DNA of 40,082 nt from Lachnospiraceae bacterium. Its GTDB lineage: Bacteria; Bacillota; Clostridia; Lachnospirales; Lachnospiraceae. Location: the NCBI GenBank assembly GCA_017446045.1, contig JAFSRP010000047.1:1-40082 (forward strand), given 5' to 3'. The translations under genes were made by a program, and so were the position numbers. Below are positions 1 through 6,832 of this stretch, one piece after another. The notes beneath the pieces are model-generated. The model saw nothing but the letters and a program-made list of their open reading frames with translations, ran no database searches and was not told the DNA's origin. Each line of letters begins with the position of its first letter. The first letter of the stretch is position 1.

Positions 1-828
1 CTCCTGGCCCGCCAGGTTGGTGTTCCGTCCCTTCTTGTTTTCATGAACAAGTGCGACGCTGTTGACGATCCGGAACTCCTTGAGCTCGTTGAGATGGAGA
101 TCCGTGACCTGCTGAACGAATATGACTTCCCGGGCGATGACATTCCGGTCATCAGAGGTTCCGCACTTCTCGCTCTTGAGGGCCAGAAGGAGTGGCAGGA
201 TAAGGTCATGGAGCTGATGGATGCTGTTGACAGCTATATTCCGGATCCGCAGCGTGAGACCGACAAGCCGTTCCTTATGCCTGTTGAGGATGTCTTCACC
301 ATCACCGGTCGTGGTACCGTTGCTACCGGCCGTGTCGAGCGTGGTGTCCTTCATCTGAATGATCCGCTTGAGATCGTTGGTATCAAGGAAGAGAACAAGA
401 AGACCGTTGTTACCGGTATCGAAATGTTCCGTAAGCTCCTTGATGAGGCACAGGCTGGTGACAACATCGGCGCTCTGCTTCGTGGTATCAACAGAGATGA
501 GATCGAAAGAGGACAGGTCCTCTGCAAGCCGGATTCCGTTAAGTGCCACAAGCAGTTCAAGGGCCAGGTCTACGTCCTGACCAAGGAAGAGGGTGGCCGT
601 CATACTCCGTTCTTCACCAACTACAGACCGCAGTTCTATTTCAGAACCACTGACGTTACCGGACAGTGCGACCTTCCGGAAGGCGTTCAGATGTGCATGC
701 CTGGCGACAACGTTGAGATGACCGTTGAGCTCATCCATCCGATCGCTATGGAGAAGGGTCTTCGTTTCGCTATCCGTGAGGGCGGCAGAACCGTAGGTTC
801 CGGCAGAGTTACCGAGATTCTTGACTGA
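1..828 (+). CDS. tuf: Elongation factor Tu, 3' part (5' end outside window)
   Basis: Translation elongation GTPase that delivers aminoacyl-tRNA to the ribosome. The reading frame is open from base 1, and the visible 275 residues are the C-terminal two thirds of the protein. The G4 guanine-binding motif NKCD lies at the start of the visible part and the G5-type SALLALEG segment about 40 residues later. Beta-barrel domain 2 (the [18 protein letters not shown] segment) and domain 3 ([15 protein letters not shown], and the ending [17 protein letters not shown]) follow. The ending is the usual EF-Tu C terminus, so the gene is complete at this end. The codons are strongly biased, as expected for a highly expressed gene. 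An intrinsic terminator follows within about 25 bases. Identity is close to certain; only the start is missing. Confidence 0.98.
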   Translation, partial: LLARQVGVPSLLVFMNKCDAVDDPELLELVEMEIRDLLNEYDFPGDDIPVIRGSALLALEGQKEWQDKVMELMDAVDSYIPDPQRETDKPFLMPVEDVFTITGRGTVATGRVERGVLHLNDPLEIVGIKEENKKTVVTGIEMFRKLLDEAQAGDNIGALLRGINRDEIERGQVLCKPDSVKCHKQFKGQVYVLTKEEGGRHTPFFTNYRPQFYFRTTDVTGQCDLPEGVQMCMPGDNVEMTVELIHPIAMEKGLRFAIREGGRTVGSGRVTEILD

Positions 829-850
829 TTACTAGTCGGATAAGTACATA

Positions 851-884
851 AAACAGGTGGGAGAGTATTCTCTCACCTGTTTTT
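851..884 (+). terminator. Intrinsic terminator of tuf
   Basis: The arms AAACAGGTG-GAGAG (851-865, one bulged G) and CTCTCACCTGTTT (870-882) form a hairpin that runs into a T tract. It sits 22 bases after the tuf stop, as expected for a Rho-independent terminator. Confidence 0.9.
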
Positions 885-973
885 GATTTACCCGATGCTG
901 TGGGTGGAGCGGTGCAGGGAAAAAATCTTAGCCGTACGGGCACTTTCCCGGAGAGACTGATCTTGTATTTTTT

Positions 974-1322
974 ACCCATTGGAGATGCCGAAGCACCATG
1001 AGAATGGTTGACATAAATCTAAACTTTTCAATATAAAGAAAACCTGAAAAATAGCACCATTGAAGATGCCGAAAACCTATAAAAATAGTTTACATAAGTA
1101 TGGATTTTTCAATATAAAGGCAAACCCGAAAATCGACACCAATGAAAATGCCGATTTTGATGGTGCCAAAATTGAAAATGCTCCGCATATTGAAAAATGA
1201 CGATATTATACAACGTTATGTAAACCAAATCGGCCGATTGATTGGTGTCAAATTCTGACTTTCCTTATATATTGATAGTGCACATAGTTATGTCAACTAG
1301 CAAAGTCTTCTCAATGGGGTAT
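974..1322. repeat. Large imperfect foldback element made of ~81-bp units
   Basis: A gene-free, AT-rich stretch with internal symmetry. On the plus strand two tandem units start at CATTG 977 and CATTG 1058 (period 81), with a third partial start at 1140 (period 82). The motif GTTKACATAA occurs at 1007 and 1088, each followed about 20 bases later by TTTTCAATATAAAG. The right half carries the same motifs in reverse complement: GTTTACATAA reading down from 1225, GTTGACATAA from 1297, CACCAAT from 1247 and CCCCATTG at the far end (1312-1319). All pairs are symmetric about position 1146-1157, where a small palindrome lies (CACCAATGAAAAT against ATTTTGATGGTG, 1137-1165). No ORF spans it. It could be a MITE-like or foldback element, or a structured RNA. 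The rest of the 829-1470 gap shows nothing recognisable apart from the tuf terminator. Confidence 0.75.
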
Positions 1323-1471
1323 ATTTTCCGAATTTTCTGATATTGGGATAATGCGCCAAATCATGCAAAGCAAAGAGACCGATCCACGCATAGATCTTTT
1401 CTGATTCGGATCATGCGGTCAGCGGATGGTCGCAGTCCTTTTCCCGAATTCGAAAGGGCAATAATAAATAT

Positions 1472-1502
1472 ACAAAAAACGCCGCATCGTTCAGATGCGG
1501 CG
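1472..1502 (-). terminator. Intrinsic terminator of the MarR gene
   Basis: Perfect 9-bp stem CGCCGCATC/GATGCGGCG (1480-1488 with 1494-1502) and a 5-base loop. Reading on the minus strand it is followed by six T (1474-1479). It lies 18 bases beyond the regulator's stop codon. Confidence 0.9.
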
Positions 1503-1520
1503 TCTCTGCTTTCGTTAGAT

Positions 1521-1970
1521 TCATTTATGTGCGCCGGCAGCCTGGCTCAGGCTGGCGGCATTGTCGGAGATGACCTTCAGATGATGGCGGAAGAGATCCA
1601 TGTCCTTCGCACTGAGGCCCTGCGTCACTTCATTATTGAGCCGGGTGATGATCTCATTGACGGGTCCTTCCAGCGCCTTCCCGTCCTTCGTGAGATGGAC
1701 GATAACGCGGCGGCGGTCCTCCGTGCTGAAATCACGGGTGATGAGGTGCTTATCCTCAAGACGTCCCAGGATGCCGGTAACAGTGGAAGAATCCAGGCAG
1801 AGAGTCTCCGCGAGCTGACTCGGCATCTGTCCGTCCTGCTCCCAGAGGCACTTGAGGGTGGCATACTGGATGGGTGTGACGTCAAGGTCATGCAACTCGT
1901 GTTTAAAATAGATAAACACAGTATTCTGGGCGTTTGTCAGGAGAAAATTGATGCAGTCCTGTAGTTTCAT
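1521..1970 (-). CDS. MarR-family transcriptional regulator
   Basis: A 149-residue winged-helix regulator of normal MarR length. The DNA-binding core is recognisable: TPIQYATLKCLWE (helix 2 region), MPSQLAETLCLDSSTVTGILGRLE (helix-turn-helix with recognition helix, about residues 50-73) and the wing HLITRDFSTEDRRRVIVHLTKDG with the family's DxRRxxVxLT signature. The flanking helices would form the dimer interface. The start ATG at 1970 has a GGAG site 7 bases upstream. The gene is transcribed divergently from the acyl-CoA dehydrogenase-etfBA operon, and a perfect palindrome lies on that operon's -10 box, so repression of the operon is the likely role. The ligand is unknown; an acyl-CoA or an aromatic acid would fit, but this is inference. 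It has its own promoter and terminator. Confidence 0.9.
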   Translation of the reverse strand: MKLQDCINFLLTNAQNTVFIYFKHELHDLDVTPIQYATLKCLWEQDGQMPSQLAETLCLDSSTVTGILGRLEDKHLITRDFSTEDRRRVIVHLTKDGKALEGPVNEIITRLNNEVTQGLSAKDMDLFRHHLKVISDNAASLSQAAGAHK

Positions 1971-2077
1971 AAATACTCCAATGGGGGGTGGGCTCGCGGA
2001 CCCTTGATCCGAAAAAATGCCGGCCTTCCAGATGAATGATCAGCCATATCAAAAAAAGACTGGTTCATATTACTACA

Positions 2078-2107
2078 ATTATAAATAGGACCGGCAATTC
2101 TTGTCAA
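2078..2107 (-). promoter_or_regulatory. Promoter of the MarR gene
   Basis: On the minus strand, TTGACA (2102-2107) and TATAAT (2078-2083) are separated by 18 bases. Both hexamers match the consensus perfectly. The predicted leader is about 100 bases long. No copy of the operator palindrome lies in this promoter, so autoregulation is not evident. Confidence 0.75.
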
Positions 2108-2162
2108 TAATGCTTGTACAAAAAAAATTCAATAAATAAATATTTTGCACGCAAGAGGTAGA

Positions 2163-2191
2163 TTGACAAATAGCCAGCTTGTTAGTAAACT
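2163..2191 (+). promoter_or_regulatory. Promoter of the acyl-CoA dehydrogenase-etfBA operon
   Basis: TTGACA at 2163-2168, a 17-base spacer and TAAACT at 2186-2191. Transcription would start near 2198, giving a leader of about 80 bases that contains the GC hairpin at 2212-2231. Confidence 0.75.
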
Positions 2192-2196
2192 AACAA
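2179..2196. promoter_or_regulatory. Operator-like perfect inverted repeat (candidate MarR site)
   Basis: TTGTTAGTAAACTAACAA: two perfect 8-base arms with a 2-base centre, covering the -10 box. Its length and symmetry are those of MarR dimer sites, and a MarR gene lies divergently next to it. Assignment to that regulator is inference. Confidence 0.7.
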
Positions 2197-2211
2197 TAGC
2201 TAAATACGCGC

Positions 2212-2231
2212 CCCTCCCCCCACGGGGAGGG
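2212..2231 (+). other. GC-rich hairpin in the operon leader
   Basis: CCCTCCCC (2212-2219) pairs with GGGGAGGG (2224-2231) around a 4-base loop. No T tract follows, so it is not a terminator. It lies 36 bases before the ribosome site of the first gene and may protect or stabilise the mRNA. Confidence 0.6.
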
Positions 2232-2276
2232 AAGACACTCTTCAATGTTAAGCTAATGTAAGATTTGGAGGTAACT

Positions 2277-3425
2277 ATGGATTTTAAACTTACCAAAGAG
2301 CAGACGCTTGCTCAGGAGCTGTTCCGCAGCTTTGCTGAGACCGAGATCAAGCCGCTCGCTCACGACATGGATGAGTCTGAGGTTTATGACATGGAACTGC
2401 TCCAGAAGATGCAGAGATACGGCTTCTTCGGCATTCCGTACGCTAAAGAGTACGGCGGAGCAGGCGGCGATGTCCTGACCTACACTCTCTGCATGGAAGA
2501 AGTTTCCAAGCAGGACGGTTCTACCGGTATCACCATCTCTGTCCACACTTCTCTTTGCTGCTCCTGTATCAATGAGTTCGGTACCGAAGAGCAGAAGCAG
2601 AGATTCCTTCGTCCGCTGGTTGACGGCTCCAAGATCGGCTGCTTCGGCCTGACTGAGCCCAACGCAGGTTCTGACGTACAGGGTGCACAGACGGTAGCTG
2701 TCGAGGAAGATGATTGCTTCGTGATCAGCGGTTCCAAGGTCTTCACCACCAACTCCGCTTTTGCAGATACATGTGTTCTGTTTGCTATTACCGACAGAAG
2801 CGTTCCGGTTTCCAAGGGCCTTTCCGCTTTCATCGTTGACCTGAAGGAGATGCCGGGCATCACTGTCAGCGACAACATCAAGCGTATGGGTATCCGCGCA
2901 GCACAGAACTGTATCGTCACCTATGATGAAGTACGCGTTCCGAAGGACAGACTTCTTGGCCAGAAGAACAAGGGCTTCAAGATCGCCATGATGGGCCTGA
3001 ACGGCGGCCGTATCGGTATTGCCGCACAGTCTGTCGGCCTTGCACAGGGCGCGATCAACGAGACCAAGACCTATGTCAAGCAGCGTACCCAGTTCGGCAA
3101 GCCGATCGCAGCATTCCAGAATACCCAGTTCAAGCTGGCTGAAATGCAGACCAAGGTCGACGCTGCCCGTCTTCTTACCTGGAGAGCCGCTACCGCGAAG
3201 GACAATCATGAGGAATATGCTGATCTCGCTGCAATGGCGAAGCTCTTTGCTTCCGACGTAGCGAATGAAGTTACCCGTGAGTGCGTACAGCTGTTCGGTG
3301 GTTACGGCTACTGCCGTGAGTATCCGGTAGAGCGCATGATGCGTGACGCAAAGATCACTGAGATCTACGAGGGTACTTCCGAAGTCATGAAGATGGTCAT
3401 CTCCGGCAGGATGGACCTTAAGTAA
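2277..3425 (+). CDS. Acyl-CoA dehydrogenase (butyryl-CoA dehydrogenase type)
   Basis: FAD-dependent enzyme that oxidises a short-chain acyl-CoA, or reduces the enoyl-CoA, exchanging electrons with the EtfAB encoded directly downstream. The 382 residues match the family's usual length. The N-terminal helical domain (FKLTKEQ...) is followed by the flavin-binding signature FGLTEPNAGSDVQG and by FVISGSKVFTTN. The C-terminal domain has RTQFGKPIAAFQ, QLFGGYGYCREYPVERMMRDAKI and the catalytic base Glu365 in IYEGTSEV. The start is ATG 2277, behind TTTGGAGG; an upstream in-frame TTG at 2265 overlaps that site and is less likely. The order dehydrogenase-etfB-etfA is that of clostridial Bcd-Etf complexes, which may bifurcate electrons to ferredoxin. 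Crotonase, thiolase and hydroxyacyl-CoA dehydrogenase genes are absent, so butyryl-CoA cannot be asserted as the substrate. Confidence 0.93.
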   Translation: MDFKLTKEQTLAQELFRSFAETEIKPLAHDMDESEVYDMELLQKMQRYGFFGIPYAKEYGGAGGDVLTYTLCMEEVSKQDGSTGITISVHTSLCCSCINEFGTEEQKQRFLRPLVDGSKIGCFGLTEPNAGSDVQGAQTVAVEEDDCFVISGSKVFTTNSAFADTCVLFAITDRSVPVSKGLSAFIVDLKEMPGITVSDNIKRMGIRAAQNCIVTYDEVRVPKDRLLGQKNKGFKIAMMGLNGGRIGIAAQSVGLAQGAINETKTYVKQRTQFGKPIAAFQNTQFKLAEMQTKVDAARLLTWRAATAKDNHEEYADLAAMAKLFASDVANEVTRECVQLFGGYGYCREYPVERMMRDAKITEIYEGTSEVMKMVISGRMDLK

Positions 3426-3439
3426 GGAGGAGTAATAGT

Positions 3440-4240
3440 ATGAAGATTATAGTTTGTGTAAAACAGGTTCCTGATACCTCCGGAAAGGTCGCAGTTAAGC
3501 CGGACGGAACTTTGGACCGTGCTTCCATGCTGACCATCATCAACCCGGACGATGTCAACGCAGTCGAGGCTGCTCTGGCTCTGAAGGATGAGTATGGCTG
3601 CAAGGTTATCGTGGTCACCATGGGCCCGCCGCCAGCAGAGAAGATGCTCCGCACCATCATGGCGATGGGCGCTGATGAAGGCATCCTGATCTCCGGCCGT
3701 GAGTTCGGTGGTTCCGATACCTATGCTACCTCCCAGATCATCTCTGCCGGTCTTGTACATCTTGGCATCGACGATGACGACATCATCATCTGCGGCCGTC
3801 AGGCAATCGATGGTGATACCGCGCAGGTCGGCCCGCAGATCGCTGAGAAGCTCGGCATTCCGCAGATCTCCTATGCCGGCGAAATCAAGAAAGATGGCAA
3901 TACCATCACCGTCAAGCGTATGCTTGAGGATGGCTTCATGATGATCCAGATGAAGACTCCGTGCCTTATCACCTGCGTCAAGGAGCTGAACAAGCCACGT
4001 TACATGAGCACCTACGGCATTTTCGAGGCATATCAGAAGCCTCTGACCGTTTACGACTACAACACTCTGAAGGATGAGCCGCTGATCGATCCTGAGACCA
4101 TTGGTCTGCAGGGATCCCCGACCAACATCCTTGTTTCCTTCACACCGCCTCTGAAGGGCGCGGGAACGATGCTTGAGGGTGCAGACAAGAATACCTGCAT
4201 CACCCTGGCAAAGATTCTTGAAGAGAAGCACATCATCTGA
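3440..4240 (+). CDS. etfB: Electron transfer flavoprotein, beta subunit
   Basis: Small subunit of the heterodimeric Etf that carries electrons between the acyl-CoA dehydrogenase and its partner. The 266 residues begin MKIIVCVKQVPD, the standard EtfB N terminus. NPDDVNAVEAALALKDEYG and the nucleotide-binding signature CGRQAIDGDTAQVGPQIAEKLG are present, as is the C-terminal extension that wraps on EtfA. It starts 15 bases after the dehydrogenase stop with TAAGGAGG immediately upstream, so the two are co-transcribed and translated at a similar level. In clostridial bifurcating Etfs this subunit holds the bifurcating FAD, but whether this one bifurcates cannot be decided from the motifs seen. 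The gene is followed by etfA after 18 bases. Confidence 0.95.
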   Translation: MKIIVCVKQVPDTSGKVAVKPDGTLDRASMLTIINPDDVNAVEAALALKDEYGCKVIVVTMGPPPAEKMLRTIMAMGADEGILISGREFGGSDTYATSQIISAGLVHLGIDDDDIIICGRQAIDGDTAQVGPQIAEKLGIPQISYAGEIKKDGNTITVKRMLEDGFMMIQMKTPCLITCVKELNKPRYMSTYGIFEAYQKPLTVYDYNTLKDEPLIDPETIGLQGSPTNILVSFTPPLKGAGTMLEGADKNTCITLAKILEEKHII

Positions 4241-4258
4241 TGAAAGGAGATTTAGATT

Positions 4259-5398
4259 ATGTCCGAATTTAACAACAAAGATTTAGCTGCTTTCAAAGAT
4301 GTATGGGTATTCTGTGAGCAGCGTCAGGGTAATCTGATGCCTACCGACTACGAGCTGATCTCCGAGGCACGCAGACTGGCTGATGAGCTGGGCTGCAAGC
4401 TGTACGGCCTTCTTCTCGGCGGCGAGGGCATCGGCGCACAGGCAAAGGATCTGGCAGGTTATGGTGCTGACGGCATGATCATCTGCGAGCATCCGCTCCT
4501 TGAGACTTACACCACCGACGGCTACACCAAGGTCATCGTAGATACCGTTAAGGATCTGAAGCCGGAAGTCGTTCTTTTCGGTGCAACCAACATCGGCCGT
4601 GACCTCGGTCCGCGCTGCGCAGCCAGACTGCACACCGGTCTCTGCGCTGACTGTACACATCTGGATGTCGATGTTCCCGGCTACCAGCAGTTCCTGAGAG
4701 GCGCATCTACTCTTGATGAGGCAAGGATCGGCACCCTGGATTCCGCTTTGGTCATGGGTGAAAAGCATGATGTATCCCACGACCTGAAGATGACCCGTCC
4801 GGCATTCGGCGGCCATCTGATGGCTACCATCATCTGCCCGCGTTTCCGTCCGTCCATGGCTACCGTTCGTCCGGGCGTTATGAAGAAGGCAAAGTTTGAT
4901 GAAGCAAGAGCCAACGCTGCTGAGATGATCGTTCGCAAGGTTGAACTTGCAGAGTCCGATTTCGAGACCAAGGTCCTTTCTGTCGAGAAGGCAGCAAAGA
5001 AGCTGGTCGACCTTGTCGGCGCTGATTACATCGTTTCTGTAGGCCGCGGTATCGCTAAGGACGTTGAGCTGGGCATCAAGCTCGGCCAGGAGCTGGCTGA
5101 TGAGCTGCACGGCGTTCTGGGCGGCTCCCGTGTCACCATCGACTCCGGCTGGCTTTCTGCTGACCACCAGGTCGGACAGACCGGTAAGACCGTTCATCCG
5201 AAGGTCTACATTGCTCTTGGTATTTCCGGTGCTATCCAGCACAAGGCAGGCATGCAGGATTCCGAGTGCATCATCGCAGTCAACACCAACCCGTCCGCTC
5301 CGATGTTTGAGATCGCTGATTATGGTATCGTAGGCGACCTGTTCAAGGTCACTCCGATGCTGATCGAAGCAATCCGCGAGATCAAGGCTGCGAAGTAA
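4259..5398 (+). CDS. etfA: Electron transfer flavoprotein, alpha subunit
   Basis: Large Etf subunit, 379 residues, with no ferredoxin extension at the N terminus. The N-terminal half resembles EtfB in fold (ELGCKLYGLLLGGE, VLFGATNIGRDLGPRCAARL). The C-terminal FAD domain is clear: IVSVGRGIAKD, LGGSRVTIDSGWLSADHQVGQTGKTVHPKVYIALGISGAIQHKAGM and the AVNTNPSAPMFEIADYGIVGD segment that contacts FAD. Start ATG 4259 has AAAGGAGA 8 bases upstream. It is the third and last gene of the operon, closed by a long hairpin terminator. With EtfB and the dehydrogenase it should form one flavoprotein complex in the cytoplasm. Confidence 0.96.
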   Translation: MSEFNNKDLAAFKDVWVFCEQRQGNLMPTDYELISEARRLADELGCKLYGLLLGGEGIGAQAKDLAGYGADGMIICEHPLLETYTTDGYTKVIVDTVKDLKPEVVLFGATNIGRDLGPRCAARLHTGLCADCTHLDVDVPGYQQFLRGASTLDEARIGTLDSALVMGEKHDVSHDLKMTRPAFGGHLMATIICPRFRPSMATVRPGVMKKAKFDEARANAAEMIVRKVELAESDFETKVLSVEKAAKKLVDLVGADYIVSVGRGIAKDVELGIKLGQELADELHGVLGGSRVTIDSGWLSADHQVGQTGKTVHPKVYIALGISGAIQHKAGMQDSECIIAVNTNPSAPMFEIADYGIVGDLFKVTPMLIEAIREIKAAK

Positions 5399-5439
5399 TA
5401 CGGGCCGGACTGGTTATTTTCCGAATCTTTAAGCTTTAT

Positions 5440-5495
5440 AAGGACTGTGCCGTTTCGAGCTGTTTCATAACAGTTTGAAGGCACAGTCCTTTATA
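5440..5495 (+). terminator. Terminator of the acyl-CoA dehydrogenase-etfBA operon
   Basis: Perfect 12-bp stem AAGGACTGTGCC (5440-5451) with GGCACAGTCCTT (5480-5491). A second small stem CTGTT/AACAG sits inside the loop, and a short T-rich run follows. Confidence 0.85.
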
Positions 5496-5524
5496 TTGTG
5501 TGATAATGATGAAAAGAGAGTTCC

Positions 5525-5542
5525 TTACGTTTTTTACGTTTT
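5525..5542 (+). repeat. Direct repeat TTACGTTT, 10-base period
   Basis: TTACGTTT occurs at 5525-5532 and 5535-5542, about 35 bases upstream of an extended -10-like TGCTACAAAT (5574-5583). Side-by-side direct repeats one helical turn apart are typical of OmpR-type response-regulator sites. That use here is inference. Confidence 0.4.
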
Positions 5543-5620
5543 GATGAACGGACTGTACTTTTGCGGCTGTTCGTGCTACAAATAAAATGGATGATTATAA
5601 AAGATACCGAGGATGATTCA

Positions 5621-6640
5621 ATGAGAAAGATCAGATACAGCCTTATGGCGGCCAAGGTGCTGTCCGTTATCGTTCTGGCAGCTGCCTGGAGCATGACGGC
5701 GTTCGCTGCAGTGCCTGTCAGCTGGAGCAATATCTCGCTCTCTGAGAGCGGTGACGCGTCCTGGAACGCATCTTACCCGCCCACAGAGGCAGTGGACAAG
5801 TATGAGCTGCAGCTGGCCCGCATGCGCGACGGAGTATGGAATACCGACTATAAAACGTACAAGACGGAGGACAGCAGTTATTCGATCAGCTTTTCGGCGA
5901 CCGGAAAGTATTATTTCAAGGTGCGTGCAAAGTTTATCGGCGGCGATTACAGTGACTGGTCAGGACAGAGCAATACCGTGTCGGTCACTTCGGAAGACAT
6001 CGACCACGGAGATCCGGAACCCTGGTACTATGAAAACGGACCAATGTATAATATCGTCTATAACGCGGACGGCTCTTACACCTATCAGACACCGGCCGGT
6101 CCCGGTGCCAATGCGCCCCTGATCACAGTTACTGTCGGGGGAACGACCGGAAGCAGCGGAAATGTGATCTATAATGGTTTTGGCGGTATGGGCTACAGCA
6201 ACCGTACCAGCCAGTACAACAGCGCGATCAATATTTCCCAGATGCCTCCCGGCAATAACCCCATAAGCAATGCTTCGACGGGCTGGATCCGTACAGGTGA
6301 CTTCTGGACCTATCGCTACGCCAATGGCACAGTGCCGCGCAATACCTGGGACCGGATCAATGACAAGTGGTATTACTTTGATCAGAACGGGATCATGCGG
6401 ACCGGGTGGATCTGGTACAATGACCACTGGTATTACTGTCTGCCTGACGGAGAGATGGCGACCGGATGGAACAATGTGAACGAGAGATGGTATTACCTCA
6501 ACGAGAGCGGCATTATGCAGACCGGCTATATCACCGTGGGCGGAAAGATGTACTACTGTGACGCAAGCGGTGCGAGAGTGCAGAGCGCTTACAACCCGGA
6601 CGGGCACCTGTTTGACCTCAACGGGGTAATGATACAGTAA
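5621..6640 (+). CDS. Secreted protein with FN3-like domain and choline-binding-type repeats
   Basis: A 339-residue exported protein. The start is ATG 5621, with GAGG 8 bases upstream; a longer frame from 5561 lacks a site. Residues 1-29 are a signal peptide (MRKIRYSLMAAKVLSVIVL...SMTAFA). About residues 32-122 form a fibronectin type III-like beta domain (YELQLARMRDGVWN, GKYYFKVRAKF, YSDWSGQSNTV). A Gly/Asn/Tyr-rich linker follows. From about residue 228 to the end lie cell-wall-binding repeats with the GWxxxxxxWYYxxxxGxMxTGW pattern (DKWYYFDQNGIMRTGW, DHWYYCLPDGEMATGW, ERWYYLNESGIMQTGY). No catalytic domain is visible, so it is probably a wall-attached adhesin or structural protein. Whether the repeats bind choline is unknown. 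Confidence 0.85.
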   Translation: MRKIRYSLMAAKVLSVIVLAAAWSMTAFAAVPVSWSNISLSESGDASWNASYPPTEAVDKYELQLARMRDGVWNTDYKTYKTEDSSYSISFSATGKYYFKVRAKFIGGDYSDWSGQSNTVSVTSEDIDHGDPEPWYYENGPMYNIVYNADGSYTYQTPAGPGANAPLITVTVGGTTGSSGNVIYNGFGGMGYSNRTSQYNSAINISQMPPGNNPISNASTGWIRTGDFWTYRYANGTVPRNTWDRINDKWYYFDQNGIMRTGWIWYNDHWYYCLPDGEMATGWNNVNERWYYLNESGIMQTGYITVGGKMYYCDASGARVQSAYNPDGHLFDLNGVMIQ

Positions 6641-6747
6641 CAGTTTCTTATCTGATACTCAGATATACCAAGATCCCTGCGCATCGTTTTTCTGTAGTTA
6701 CACATGCGATACGTACGGGATCTCATCTTATGAAATGCGTTTGTATA

Positions 6748-6776
6748 TTGCAAAAGCATCGATATTAATGTATTAT
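6748..6776 (+). promoter_or_regulatory. Promoter of tyrS
   Basis: TTGCAA (6748-6753), a 17-base spacer and TATTAT (6771-6776). This predicts a leader of about 50 bases, too short for a T-box, and no T-box sequence motif is seen. Confidence 0.65.
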
Positions 6777-6832
6777 AAAAATCCGACAATAATGCGATGA
6801 GCTGTAATATAAACAGAAAGAGGATATGAGGA

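Noticed and set aside
974-1322. CRISPR array
   Set aside because: Units are about 81 bp, diverged and inverted in the second half; there are no short identical repeats with unique spacers and no cas genes.
1413-1964. A 183-codon plus-strand frame overlapping the MarR gene
   Set aside because: It is the antisense of a clear MarR protein and reads through that gene's terminator hairpin.
2253-3209. Long minus-strand frame (318 codons) over the acyl-CoA dehydrogenase gene
   Set aside because: It lies entirely opposite a clearly identified enzyme gene; biased codons keep the antisense frame open. No family features or ribosome site.
3365-5242. Two minus-strand frames of 288 and 319 codons opposite etfB and etfA
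   Set aside because: Antisense shadows of highly expressed genes with biased codons; the encoded proteins resemble no family.
5621-6640. Phage endolysin, because of the choline-binding-type repeats
   Set aside because: There is a signal peptide and no catalytic domain, and no phage genes are nearby.
6641-6832. T-box riboswitch before tyrS
   Set aside because: No T-box core sequence or terminator/antiterminator pair was seen, and the likely promoter leaves a leader of only about 50 bases.
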